A stretch of 64,000 nt of DNA from Flexithrix dorotheae DSM 6795 (GTDB taxonomy: Bacteria; Bacteroidota; Bacteroidia; Cytophagales; Flammeovirgaceae): positions 124,001-188,000 of the forward strand of contig NZ_KB903465.1 in assembly GCF_000379765.1 (NCBI RefSeq), written 5' to 3'. This document shows, one piece after another, positions 1 to 7,939 of this stretch (positions within the stretch are counted from its first letter, which is position 1; each line of letters opens with the position of its first letter). A model generated the notes under the pieces. It did not search any database, was not told the origin of the DNA, and saw only the letters and a list, made by a program, of their open reading frames with translations. Both the position numbers and the translations under genes were made by a program.

Positions 1-1749
1 AAATACGAAACTGCCATCGACTATTTTATTCAGGCCCTTAAGGTAAAAGAAGAAATGGGAGATAAAAAAGGTGTGGCCGCCATTAACGGAAATCTGGGAA
101 ATCTTTACCTGGATCATAGTGAATACGATAAGGCTCTGCATTATTATCAGGCTGCCAATACCCTTTTTGTTGACCTTGGAATCAGAAAGCTAGAGGCGGT
201 TTCTCTCTCCAATATTGGACTGGTTTATTTTTATAAAAACAATTTAAAAGCTTCTCTGGAACACCATAAAAAAGCATTGCCCATTCTTACCGAACTTGGG
301 GAATATAGCGAAATTGCAAATTGCCTTAACGATATTGGAAGTATTTACCTGAAAGAAAACAACTATGCCTTAGCCATACAAACATTCCAGCAAGGCCTAA
401 AGTCATTTAAAGCAGCCGGAAGCAAAAACATGCTTTATATGGCCGAAACGTATAACAATTTAGGTGAACTTTATATCAAAGTCGGGGATTTTCAATCTGC
501 TTTGGAGTACCTGGAATCAGGAAGAGCCATTGCCAATGATATTGATAACTTGTCTCTAAAAAAGGACATTTATCGAAACCTGGCCTTATTTTATGAAAAA
601 ACTGAAGATTTTGAAAAAGCCTATTTAAACCACAAATTATTCACTTCTTATAAAGACAGCATTTATAACCTGGAGAAAACCCAGCAAATTGCGGAGATCG
701 AAACCAAGTACGAAACCGAAAAGCGTGATCAGGAAAATATGTTTTTAAAGAATGAGCAGGCCAGAAAAAATGCCGAGCTCAAGCGAAAAGACCTGGAAAA
801 CAAAATGCTGGCAGGAGGAATTATTCTTTTTCTTATAGCCATCATTCACTTTTATAGAATAAACAAGCAGAAAAAAGCCACCAATAAAATTCTCTCAGAA
901 CAAAATAAGCAGATTTACGATAAGCAACTGGAAATTGTCAATATCAACGAGAACCTGAAAGAATCTCAAAAAAGGCTTCATAATGCCAACTCCGAATTAA
1001 GGCTGTTGAATGACGGGCTCGAAGCTACTGTAAAAGCAAGAACTTCTGAGTTACAAAAGACCAATAATGAACTTGACACCTTTCTTTACCAATCCTCCCA
1101 TGCCTTAAGAAGGCCCTTGGTTCATATCAATGGTTTAATGCAAATCCTTAGAATTGAGGAAGATAAAATAAAAGCGCAGGATATTTTTGATAAGTTGAAC
1201 TACACTATCCAGAAAATGGATATGATGTTGAGCAAGCTGGTAATGGCCAGTGAAGTACATTATGGTCAGGAAAAGGAAAGAGAGATAAATTTTGAGGAAT
1301 TAATAAAGGATGTCTGGGCATTTTTAAGTCTTAAGTACGATACCAAAAGCATCAGATTTGGAGTGGAGATAAATACCGATCTCAAGTTTTTGGCAGATGA
1401 AAGAATGCTTAGAATTATGTTCCAGAATATTCTTGAAAATTCAATTCTGTTTAAGGTAGATTCTACCTTAAGACCTCCTTCACTTGGAATTGATATTACA
1501 AGTGATTCCGAACACATGGAAATAAAAATTCATGACAATGGCATAGGCATTCCTAAAGAAGCCCTTTCTGATATTTTTAAAATGTTTACCGTGGCCACAC
1601 ACAAAACAGAAGGGTACGGTCTGGGGCTTTATATTGTAAACAAAGCAGTGAAAAAGTTGAAAGGAACAATTACAGTTTCAAGTTTTGAACATGAGTATAC
1701 CGTTTTTAGAATTACCATTCCTTTGGTAAAAGCCACTCAATTAATTTAG
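1..1749 (+). CDS. TPR-containing sensor histidine kinase, 5' partial
   Basis: The reading frame is open from base 1, so the gene begins upstream of the window; the ATG at 55 is internal to a TPR helix. Visible codons 1 to about 230 are tetratricopeptide repeats (recurring A-x-x-Y and G-x-x-Y pairs). A coiled coil follows, then one membrane segment near codons 269-287, a second coiled coil, and a HisKA region with the phosphoacceptor His at codon 367 in SSHALRRPL. The ATPase domain has an N box (NILENS), DNGIGIP and GYGLGLYIV near codons 539-547. This is the usual Bacteroidota layout of periplasmic TPR sensor, one membrane helix and cytoplasmic kinase. No receiver or output domain is fused and no response regulator lies next to it, so its partner is unknown. 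The family call is firm; the signal is not known. Confidence 0.9.
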   Translation, partial: KYETAIDYFIQALKVKEEMGDKKGVAAINGNLGNLYLDHSEYDKALHYYQAANTLFVDLGIRKLEAVSLSNIGLVYFYKNNLKASLEHHKKALPILTELGEYSEIANCLNDIGSIYLKENNYALAIQTFQQGLKSFKAAGSKNMLYMAETYNNLGELYIKVGDFQSALEYLESGRAIANDIDNLSLKKDIYRNLALFYEKTEDFEKAYLNHKLFTSYKDSIYNLEKTQQIAEIETKYETEKRDQENMFLKNEQARKNAELKRKDLENKMLAGGIILFLIAIIHFYRINKQKKATNKILSEQNKQIYDKQLEIVNINENLKESQKRLHNANSELRLLNDGLEATVKARTSELQKTNNELDTFLYQSSHALRRPLVHINGLMQILRIEEDKIKAQDIFDKLNYTIQKMDMMLSKLVMASEVHYGQEKEREINFEELIKDVWAFLSLKYDTKSIRFGVEINTDLKFLADERMLRIMFQNILENSILFKVDSTLRPPSLGIDITSDSEHMEIKIHDNGIGIPKEALSDIFKMFTVATHKTEGYGLGLYIVNKAVKKLKGTITVSSFEHEYTVFRITIPLVKATQLI

Positions 1750-1993
1750 TTTCTTATCCCCTCCTTTCTCGCCAATTTTCTCAAAAACACTACTACAATT
1801 TCGGAATCGAAAAAAACAACTGACTACTATTCCAACAAAATTATCTTCATGCCTCAATATATGTTAATGGTCCTCGTTTTGGAAAAGCATATATAGAAAC
1901 CAGGAAATTATCCAAAATAGTTTCTATAAAGCTATAATCACTTAAAAATGGGAATTTGATTCTCATAATTTTTTAGCCAGGGCTGATTTTTTT

Positions 1994-3874
1994 ATGTATA
2001 AACTGGAAGAGCAGTTAAATTCAATTCTTTACAATTCAAGAGGGCGCGCTTTAAGCTTTTTAAAACTGGTTTCAGGTTTAAATGTCATTATTGCCATATT
2101 CCTGTTGGTATTGAGATTTGGTTTTTTGCCAGATCCAGAAGAAACCTTTACGATTTTTCGGGGCTATGACATTTGTTTTCTGATTTTTGCGCTGGTTTAC
2201 ACTACCCGGCTTTTATTTTCCCTTACCCGGGTTAAATTTTTCAAGAAAACATGGTTTGAAGGTTACCTCAATATTATTATTATCATCCATGGGTTGGTAA
2301 ATTATCTTTCCGATGGATTTAGAATTTTGCTCTGGCTGGTAAATCAACTTGAGATTTATAATCCATTACTCACTTTCGAACACATATTGAGTATTTATCT
2401 GGTAATACTTGTCGGTTTGGAGCTTACCAAAATCACTACCAGAATATCAGACTTACAACTTAAACCTGCCTCTACATTTATTTATAGCTTTATTATCCTG
2501 ATATTCTTTGGCACACTATTGCTCATGCTCCCGGCAATGACTCAGGGAAAGGGAAGTATGCCATTTTTAGAAGCTTTATTTACGGCTGTAAGTGCCTCTT
2601 GCGTAACCGGACTTTCCGTGGTGGATACAGGAACTTATTTCACCCAAAAAGGCCAAATCATCCTATTATTCCTCATTCAGTTGGGAGGGATTGGAATTGT
2701 GTCATTTGCGACCTTCTTCGCCACTTTTTTGGCCAAAGGAGTAGGCCTTAAACATCAATCCATTATCAAAGACCATTTGAGTAGCGAATCATTGGTTTCG
2801 GCAAAAGGTTTACTAACCCGGGTTATTCAGATTACCATGATAATTGAAATTCTTGGGGCTATTTTCCTTTTCCTGGCCTGGGATGATGAATTAAAATTCA
2901 ATACTTTAGGTCAGAAAATATTTTATTCTATCTTTCACTCTATTTCGGCCTTTTGCAATGCCGGGTTTAGCCTTTTCAGTGATGGTTTGTTTACCAATGA
3001 CATCAGTGAAGGCACTGCAGTATTTGCCAGGGAAAGTGATATCAATATCCGCAAAATGTATTTGTTGCATTTTATAATTGCCATTCTAATCATTTTGGGA
3101 AGTATTGGGTTTAGTACCATCGAAGATATTTTTACGCTCAACAAAACAAAAAAACGATTTAAGAATCCTAATAAGGAATGGAGATTAAGTACCAAAATAG
3201 CTGTTTATTCTACTGTAATTTTGGTGACACTGGGCACGGTAGGTTTTATGTTCTTAGAGTTTAATCAACTGACAGACAGAACTATTATTGAAGCTTTGAG
3301 TACTTCCTTCTTTCAATCTGTAACTACCAGGACTGCCGGCTTTCATACTATGAATTTTGGGGGATCAAGCGGTGGATTACCCATAGGAAATCCCACCATA
3401 ATCATGGTGATATTCTTAATGTTCATTGGGGCTGCCCCCGGTTCTACAGGTGGTGGAATAAAAAGCACCACGTTTTATGTACTCACCATGTCTGCCATTT
3501 CCAATATTAAAGGACAGGATAGAATTGAAATTGGGAAAAGAACCATTCCTGATGACTTAATCAGGAAAGCCTTTTCCGTATTTATGTTTGCTACTACCTA
3601 CAATCTGGTGGCTGTATTTATTTTATCCATTACCGAATCCGGAAATCCGGCTGGAATTGGAATTTTACAACTTGTATTTGAGCAAATTTCAGCTTTTGCT
3701 ACTGTGGGACTAAGTATGGGAATCACCTCCGGGCTTTCGGCCATGGGAAAGGTCGTTATCATCATTTCCATGTACATCGGCAGAGTAGGAACCTTAACCC
3801 TTGCCCTTGCCCTCAGCAGCAAAGTAATTACCAATTCTTATCGATACCCGGACGGACATGTCATGGTGGGTTAA
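1994..3874 (+). CDS. TrkH/KtrB-family potassium transporter
   Basis: Integral membrane K+ uptake subunit. Four selectivity-filter-like pore loops are visible: TGLS near residue 205, NAGF near 322, TAGF near 447 and TVGLS near 570, plus the conserved loop GSTGGGIKST near 483. At 626 residues it is longer than the usual 450-490. The extra part is an N-terminal stretch of about 150 residues with several hydrophobic segments ahead of the TrkH core. No trkA/ktrA-like regulatory gene is adjacent, so the cytoplasmic partner must be elsewhere. It ends 3 bp before the stop of the convergent gene at 3878, leaving no room for a separate terminator. Family assignment is secure; the ion and partner are family knowledge. 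Confidence 0.9.
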   Translation: MYKLEEQLNSILYNSRGRALSFLKLVSGLNVIIAIFLLVLRFGFLPDPEETFTIFRGYDICFLIFALVYTTRLLFSLTRVKFFKKTWFEGYLNIIIIIHGLVNYLSDGFRILLWLVNQLEIYNPLLTFEHILSIYLVILVGLELTKITTRISDLQLKPASTFIYSFIILIFFGTLLLMLPAMTQGKGSMPFLEALFTAVSASCVTGLSVVDTGTYFTQKGQIILLFLIQLGGIGIVSFATFFATFLAKGVGLKHQSIIKDHLSSESLVSAKGLLTRVIQITMIIEILGAIFLFLAWDDELKFNTLGQKIFYSIFHSISAFCNAGFSLFSDGLFTNDISEGTAVFARESDINIRKMYLLHFIIAILIILGSIGFSTIEDIFTLNKTKKRFKNPNKEWRLSTKIAVYSTVILVTLGTVGFMFLEFNQLTDRTIIEALSTSFFQSVTTRTAGFHTMNFGGSSGGLPIGNPTIIMVIFLMFIGAAPGSTGGGIKSTTFYVLTMSAISNIKGQDRIEIGKRTIPDDLIRKAFSVFMFATTYNLVAVFILSITESGNPAGIGILQLVFEQISAFATVGLSMGITSGLSAMGKVVIIISMYIGRVGTLTLALALSSKVITNSYRYPDGHVMVG

Positions 3875-3877
3875 TGT

Positions 3878-4708
3878 CTACAAAGTAGCCATAATACCTC
3901 TTGCATATCCTATAGATTCTGCAGCACCCGCCATTGGATCATCACCATCCTTTTCATATTCTAATGAAACTATTTCCTGATAATTTAATTTACTAATGGT
4001 TTTCAAAAACTTGGGAATATCCATAATTCCTCTGCCAAGCTCCAGCGTTTTTCCTTCAGCACCCAAGCCATCCACATCTTTTAAATGTATGTCATATAAT
4101 CTGTCAAAGTATTTTTTTGCTTTCTCTGCCGGGTCCTGCCCAATTCTATAAGTATGCCCGATGTCAATACAAAGACCAATTCTTTTATCCAATGCTTTTA
4201 CTTTCTCATAAACATCATCCGGACTTGGATAAATTTTATCCCCTGGCCCATGGTTATGAATCGCCAATTTAATATCATATTCTTTTACTTTTTTATCTAC
4301 TAATGGCAAAAGTTCAGGATTAGGCACACCTATAATCACCCTGAATCCTGCATTTTTTGCATATTCAAAAGCATCATTTACTTCAGGTTCTGATTTCATA
4401 TAAATCACCCCGCCTCCATAAAGATCAATGCCAGCATCTCTCACCTTTTTGGCCATTGCTTTAATTTCTTCAGCACTGCTATCCATAGGCATATGCATGC
4501 TTTTGAGGGCAATATGTTTCAAACCTAGCTTTTTGGTCATTTTTATCGTATCCTCTAAACTAAATTTTCTAAATGAATAGGAGGCCAGGCCAAACTTTAG
4601 ATTATGGTCAGCTTTTACAGTTGGATTGGATAAAACTATATTAGGCACACTCAATGAAGCCACTCCCACTCCAAGAGTTTTCAGAAAGGATTTTCTTGTG
4701 AATTTCAT
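3878..4708 (-). CDS. Sugar phosphate isomerase/epimerase-like TIM barrel protein, secreted
   Basis: 276 residues. The N terminus has TRKSFLKTLG followed by a hydrophobic stretch, which resembles a twin-arginine signal with an RK pair in place of RR, so export to the periplasm is likely. The body matches the xylose isomerase-like TIM barrel family: GLASYSFR near the start, a central AIHNHGPG, LCIDIGHT, YDIHLKD and a C-terminal ELGRGIMDIPKF and SLEYE. These His, Asp and Glu residues are the expected metal ligands. It lies 48 bp downstream of rarA on the same strand and may be co-transcribed with it, although the functions are unrelated. The substrate cannot be read from sequence; a keto-sugar or inositol-type epimerisation is typical of the family. 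Confidence 0.8.
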   Translation of the reverse strand: MKFTRKSFLKTLGVGVASLSVPNIVLSNPTVKADHNLKFGLASYSFRKFSLEDTIKMTKKLGLKHIALKSMHMPMDSSAEEIKAMAKKVRDAGIDLYGGGVIYMKSEPEVNDAFEYAKNAGFRVIIGVPNPELLPLVDKKVKEYDIKLAIHNHGPGDKIYPSPDDVYEKVKALDKRIGLCIDIGHTYRIGQDPAEKAKKYFDRLYDIHLKDVDGLGAEGKTLELGRGIMDIPKFLKTISKLNYQEIVSLEYEKDGDDPMAGAAESIGYARGIMATL

Positions 4709-4756
4709 AAAATTATGGTAAAAAAGGGTATGGTAAATCAGTAAATTTACCTAAAC

Positions 4757-6019
4757 TTAATAACCATATTTATCTTTCCATAATGCCTTGAGCCTTTTTC
4801 TCAATTCTTCTTCTCTGGGGTTTTTTCCCGGGTCATAAAATCGGGTACCTTTCAAATCATCGGGTAGGAATTCCTGGGAAGCAAAATTTCCCGGATAATT
4901 GTGGGAATATTTATAACCTTTTCCATAACCCTCAGCCTTCATTAGTTTTGTAGGGGCATTTCTGAGGGATAATGGCACAGGAAGATTTCCCTTTTCCCTT
5001 ACCTTTTGCTGTGCCAGGTTAATCGCCATGTAGGCTGCATTGCTTTTAGGAGAAGCCGCCAGATATGTAGTGGTTTGAGAAAGGATAATTCTGGACTCCG
5101 GAAAACCAATAAAACTGACTGCCTGAAAGCAGTTTGTAGCCATTACCATTGCGGTTGGGTTGGCATTCCCAATATCCTCAGAAGCCAAAATCAATAATCT
5201 CCTGGCTATGAATTTAGGATCTTCCCCTCCTTCTATCATCCTTGCCAGCCAATAAACTGCAGCATTCGGATCACTTCCCCTAATAGACTTGATGAATGCA
5301 GAAATAATATCATAATGTTGCTCACCGGATTTATCATATAAAACAGTACGCTGTTGGGCTGCATCAATCACAAATTCATTGGTAATAAAAACCTCTTCAT
5401 CATCTCCCGAAGCTTCCACAACCAACTCCAAAAGATTCAGCAACTTTCTGGCATCTCCATCGGAGAGATTTAAAAGAGCTTCCGTTTCTTCTAAATGGAT
5501 GGTCTTTTTAGCCATCATACTATCCTGATCGATCGCCTGATGGAGCAAGCCAATAAGTTCTTCTTTAGTTAATGATTTTAACCTGTAAACCTGACAGCGG
5601 GAAATTAAAGCGGAATTTACTTCGAAGGAAGGATTTTCTGTGGTTGCACCAATCAGGGTAATGATGCCCTTTTCCACTGCCCCAAGCAAAGCATCCTGTT
5701 GAGATTTATTGAAACGGTGAATTTCATCAATAAACAAAACTGTATTCACATTCCCTTTAGCATTATTAATCACTTCTCTCACATCCTTTACTCCGGCACT
5801 TACCGCACTTAGTGTTTTAAAAGGCAATTTCAAATGATTGGCAATAATATTGGCCAAAGTAGTTTTGCCTACTCCTGGAGGTCCCCAGAGAATAATGGAA
5901 ACAAGTGTCTGGTTTTCCACCATCTTTCTAAGTACACCATTTTTACCCACTAAATGTTCCTGGCCAATAAAGGTAGCCAAATCAACAGGTCTCACCCGCT
6001 CAGATAAAGGAGCTTTCAT
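4757..6019 (-). CDS. rarA: Replication-associated recombination protein A (AAA+ ATPase)
   Basis: 420 residues, the normal length for RarA/MgsA. Walker A is GPPGVGKT at residues 46-53 and Walker B is VLFIDEIHRF near 94-103. Sensor 1 is in the GATTENPSFEVN segment, and the C-terminal MgsA-type tetramerisation region contains RGSDPNAAVYWLARM and LASEDIGNANP. RarA acts at stalled replication forks and is related to the clamp loader. The ATG at 6019 gives the expected start MKAPLSERVRP. It heads a possible two-gene unit with the isomerase-like gene downstream. This is a confident assignment based on motifs along the full length. Confidence 0.95.
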   Translation of the reverse strand: MKAPLSERVRPVDLATFIGQEHLVGKNGVLRKMVENQTLVSIILWGPPGVGKTTLANIIANHLKLPFKTLSAVSAGVKDVREVINNAKGNVNTVLFIDEIHRFNKSQQDALLGAVEKGIITLIGATTENPSFEVNSALISRCQVYRLKSLTKEELIGLLHQAIDQDSMMAKKTIHLEETEALLNLSDGDARKLLNLLELVVEASGDDEEVFITNEFVIDAAQQRTVLYDKSGEQHYDIISAFIKSIRGSDPNAAVYWLARMIEGGEDPKFIARRLLILASEDIGNANPTAMVMATNCFQAVSFIGFPESRIILSQTTTYLAASPKSNAAYMAINLAQQKVREKGNLPVPLSLRNAPTKLMKAEGYGKGYKYSHNYPGNFASQEFLPDDLKGTRFYDPGKNPREEELRKRLKALWKDKYGY

Positions 6020-6285
6020 ATTTTTTTATTTAAGAAATCTATTCCATCCTACCCAATTTCCGAATCGTAAAATTAAGAAAACCAAAACAAATCTATCCTC
6101 TAAAAAATTAAGGTATGGATGGATTTTTTTGTATTGGTAAAATCTTTCAACCAGAACCAGTTCATCATAATTCAATAATTGTTATTAAGTTTGCCAAACA
6201 TTTGAAACAAGGGAAGGAAAACAGGTAAATTCTAAATTGATTATCTTCAATTCCCAAAAACTACTTTAAAAGGGTAGCACTTATT

Positions 6286-7041
6286 ATGCTCACAAAAAGA
6301 ATAATTCCCTGTCTGGATATAAAAGATGGGAAAACCGTGAAAGGAATTAATTTTGTTGACCTCAGAGATGCCGGAGATCCTGTAGAACTGGCTCAAATTT
6401 ACAGTGAACAGGGAGCCGATGAACTGGTTTTTCTTGATATTACTGCAACAGTAGAGAAAAGGAAAACTTTGGTAGAACTGGTAAGAAGAGTGGCTCAAAA
6501 AATCAACATTCCATTTACGGTTGGCGGAGGAATAAGTTCTAAGGAAGATGTTTCTGCCTTATTAAATGCAGGAGCCGATAAAATCTCTATTAATTCATCC
6601 GCTGTGCGCAATCCTGAGTTGGTCAATATTCTGGCCAATGAATTCGGATCACAATGTGTAGTGGTGGCCATTGATTCCCGCTATGTGAATGGAGAACATA
6701 TCGTGCATGTGAAAGGGGGAAGGGAAGCCACATCTATCAAAACAATTCCCTGGGCACATGAAGTGGAAGAAAGAGGAGCAGGTGAAATTTTATTGACTTC
6801 GATGGATCATGACGGCACCAAAAATGGTTTTGCCATTGAACTTACCGGTACCCTGACCAAATCCTTAAATATTCCGGTAATTGCTTCTGGTGGAGCTGGA
6901 AATATGGAGCATTTTGTAGAAATCTTTAAAAATAATGATGCTGATGCTGCATTAGCAGCCAGTATTTTTCATTTTAAGGAAATCGGAATTCCAGATTTAA
7001 AAAATTTCTTAAAAGGCAAAAACATCACCACAAGAATTTAA
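6286..7041 (+). CDS. hisF: Imidazole glycerol phosphate synthase cyclase subunit HisF
   Basis: 251 residues, the standard HisF length. The beta/alpha barrel has both phosphate-binding halves and the catalytic aspartates in [14 protein letters not shown] (N terminus) and [13 protein letters not shown] (middle). VGGGISS and [12 protein letters not shown] are the two phosphate loops. With HisH it makes imidazole glycerol phosphate and AICAR from PRFAR, the fifth step of histidine synthesis, in the cytoplasm. hisE follows after 37 bp, so the two form the end of a his gene set; no other his gene is in the window. A -7-like box TAAGTTTG lies at 6186-6193 but no clear -33 element pairs with it. Confidence 0.97.
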   Translation: MLTKRIIPCLDIKDGKTVKGINFVDLRDAGDPVELAQIYSEQGADELVFLDITATVEKRKTLVELVRRVAQKINIPFTVGGGISSKEDVSALLNAGADKISINSSAVRNPELVNILANEFGSQCVVVAIDSRYVNGEHIVHVKGGREATSIKTIPWAHEVEERGAGEILLTSMDHDGTKNGFAIELTGTLTKSLNIPVIASGGAGNMEHFVEIFKNNDADAALAASIFHFKEIGIPDLKNFLKGKNITTRI

Positions 7042-7078
7042 GCGCTGAAAGTAAAACAAAACAATTGCAGAAAATAAA

Positions 7079-7381
7079 ATGGAAAAAGATCAAAGTGATA
7101 TTGAGTTTTTAAATTATCTGGTGGAGATAATTAAAGACAGGAAAAACAATCCAAATCAACAGTCTTATACAGCAAGCTTATTCAAAAAGGGGCTGAATAA
7201 AATTGCACAGAAAGTTGGAGAAGAAGCGGTGGAGCTTGTAATAGAAGCAAAAGATGATAATAAAGACCTGTTTTTAGGAGAAGCTGCCGATTTGATTTTC
7301 CACTATTTAGTGTTGCTTGAGGCAAAACAATATTCTTTAAATGAAGTAATTGAGGTACTGAAAAAACGGCATCAGGAATAA
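7079..7381 (+). CDS. hisE: Phosphoribosyl-ATP pyrophosphatase HisE
   Basis: 100 residues matching the all-alpha MazG-like HisE fold: SYTASLFKKG, IAQKVGEEAVEL and GEAADLIFHYLVLL, in which the Glu and Asp residues bind Mg2+ and the substrate pyrophosphate. It hydrolyses phosphoribosyl-ATP to phosphoribosyl-AMP, the second step of histidine synthesis. Bacteroidota often carry a fused HisI-HisE protein; here only the HisE half is present and no HisI cyclohydrolase sequence precedes it, the upstream neighbour being hisF. hisI must therefore be a separate gene elsewhere. The start ATG fits the 100-residue family length. Confidence 0.92.
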   Translation: MEKDQSDIEFLNYLVEIIKDRKNNPNQQSYTASLFKKGLNKIAQKVGEEAVELVIEAKDDNKDLFLGEAADLIFHYLVLLEAKQYSLNEVIEVLKKRHQE

Positions 7382-7456
7382 AAAACTGCACAACAAATGT
7401 TAATAACACATTACATTCAACTTTTTTAAATATTTTTCAATATTTTGTTTCGATTA

Positions 7457-7487
7457 TTTGATATAAACAAACATATTCTTATTTTTG
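7457..7487 (+). promoter_or_regulatory. Bacteroidota-type promoter TTTG-N19-TATTTTTG
   Basis: A -33 box TTTG at 7457-7460 is followed by 19 bases and an exact TAnnTTTG -7 box at 7480-7487, the primary sigma factor consensus of this phylum. Transcription would begin near 7494 and give about 190 nt of leader before the small gene at 7685. The rest of the 7382-7684 gap is AT-rich with no recognisable gene. Confidence 0.65.
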
Positions 7488-7684
7488 TATTATTAAACTT
7501 AAAGCAACTTCTCCCAACTACCTCCTTTTCACCCAAACATACATTGTTTTAATCAAGGGTAAATACTGAAAATGATTAAAGTCATATACTAAAACTGACA
7601 GGTATCATGGCAAACTTAGTAAGTTAATACTATCTTATAACTAACAGGAATAGATTTTTTAAACCTAACAAAGTTATATTAATT

Positions 7685-7864
7685 ATGCCCTATTACAAGT
7701 CCACAAACAGAAGGAGTGCTACACCTATTTCAGATGCAGCAAAATTTTTCAGTACAAAGAGAAACGAAAATCAATTACAAGGATACACTGCATCCTTTAG
7801 TAATGAGAAATCAGAAATTAAAGCAATAAGAAGAGAAGATAAATTTAACCAGAAAGCAAGATAA
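7685..7864 (+). CDS. Small basic protein, 59 residues, function unknown
   Basis: An ATG-to-TAA frame encoding MPYYKSTNRRSATPISDAAK and onward, rich in Lys, Arg, Ser and Asn, with no hydrophobic segment or cysteine. The support for a real gene is context: a consensus promoter lies upstream (7457-7487) and a strong intrinsic terminator begins 34 bases after the stop (7898-7933), so a discrete short transcript is likely. The long leader of about 190 nt could hold regulation. Alternatively the transcript could be a small RNA and the frame incidental. It is not recognised as any known family. A soluble nucleic-acid- or anion-binding role is possible only by charge. Confidence 0.5.
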   Translation: MPYYKSTNRRSATPISDAAKFFSTKRNENQLQGYTASFSNEKSEIKAIRREDKFNQKAR

Positions 7865-7897
7865 TCCCTTTTCCTTTTTGCCTTAAAGATTTTAATT

Positions 7898-7933
7898 AAA
7901 AAGGCTTCGGAATAAATTCCGAAGCCTTTTTTT
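7898..7933. terminator. Bidirectional intrinsic terminator
   Basis: A perfect 15-bp stem (arms 7898-7912 and 7917-7931, containing AAGGCTTCGG) has a 4-nt loop, an A-run on the left and a T-run on the right. It can end both the small gene on the plus strand and the 1109-residue protein gene on the minus strand. Confidence 0.9.
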
Positions 7934-7939
7934 AGGCAA

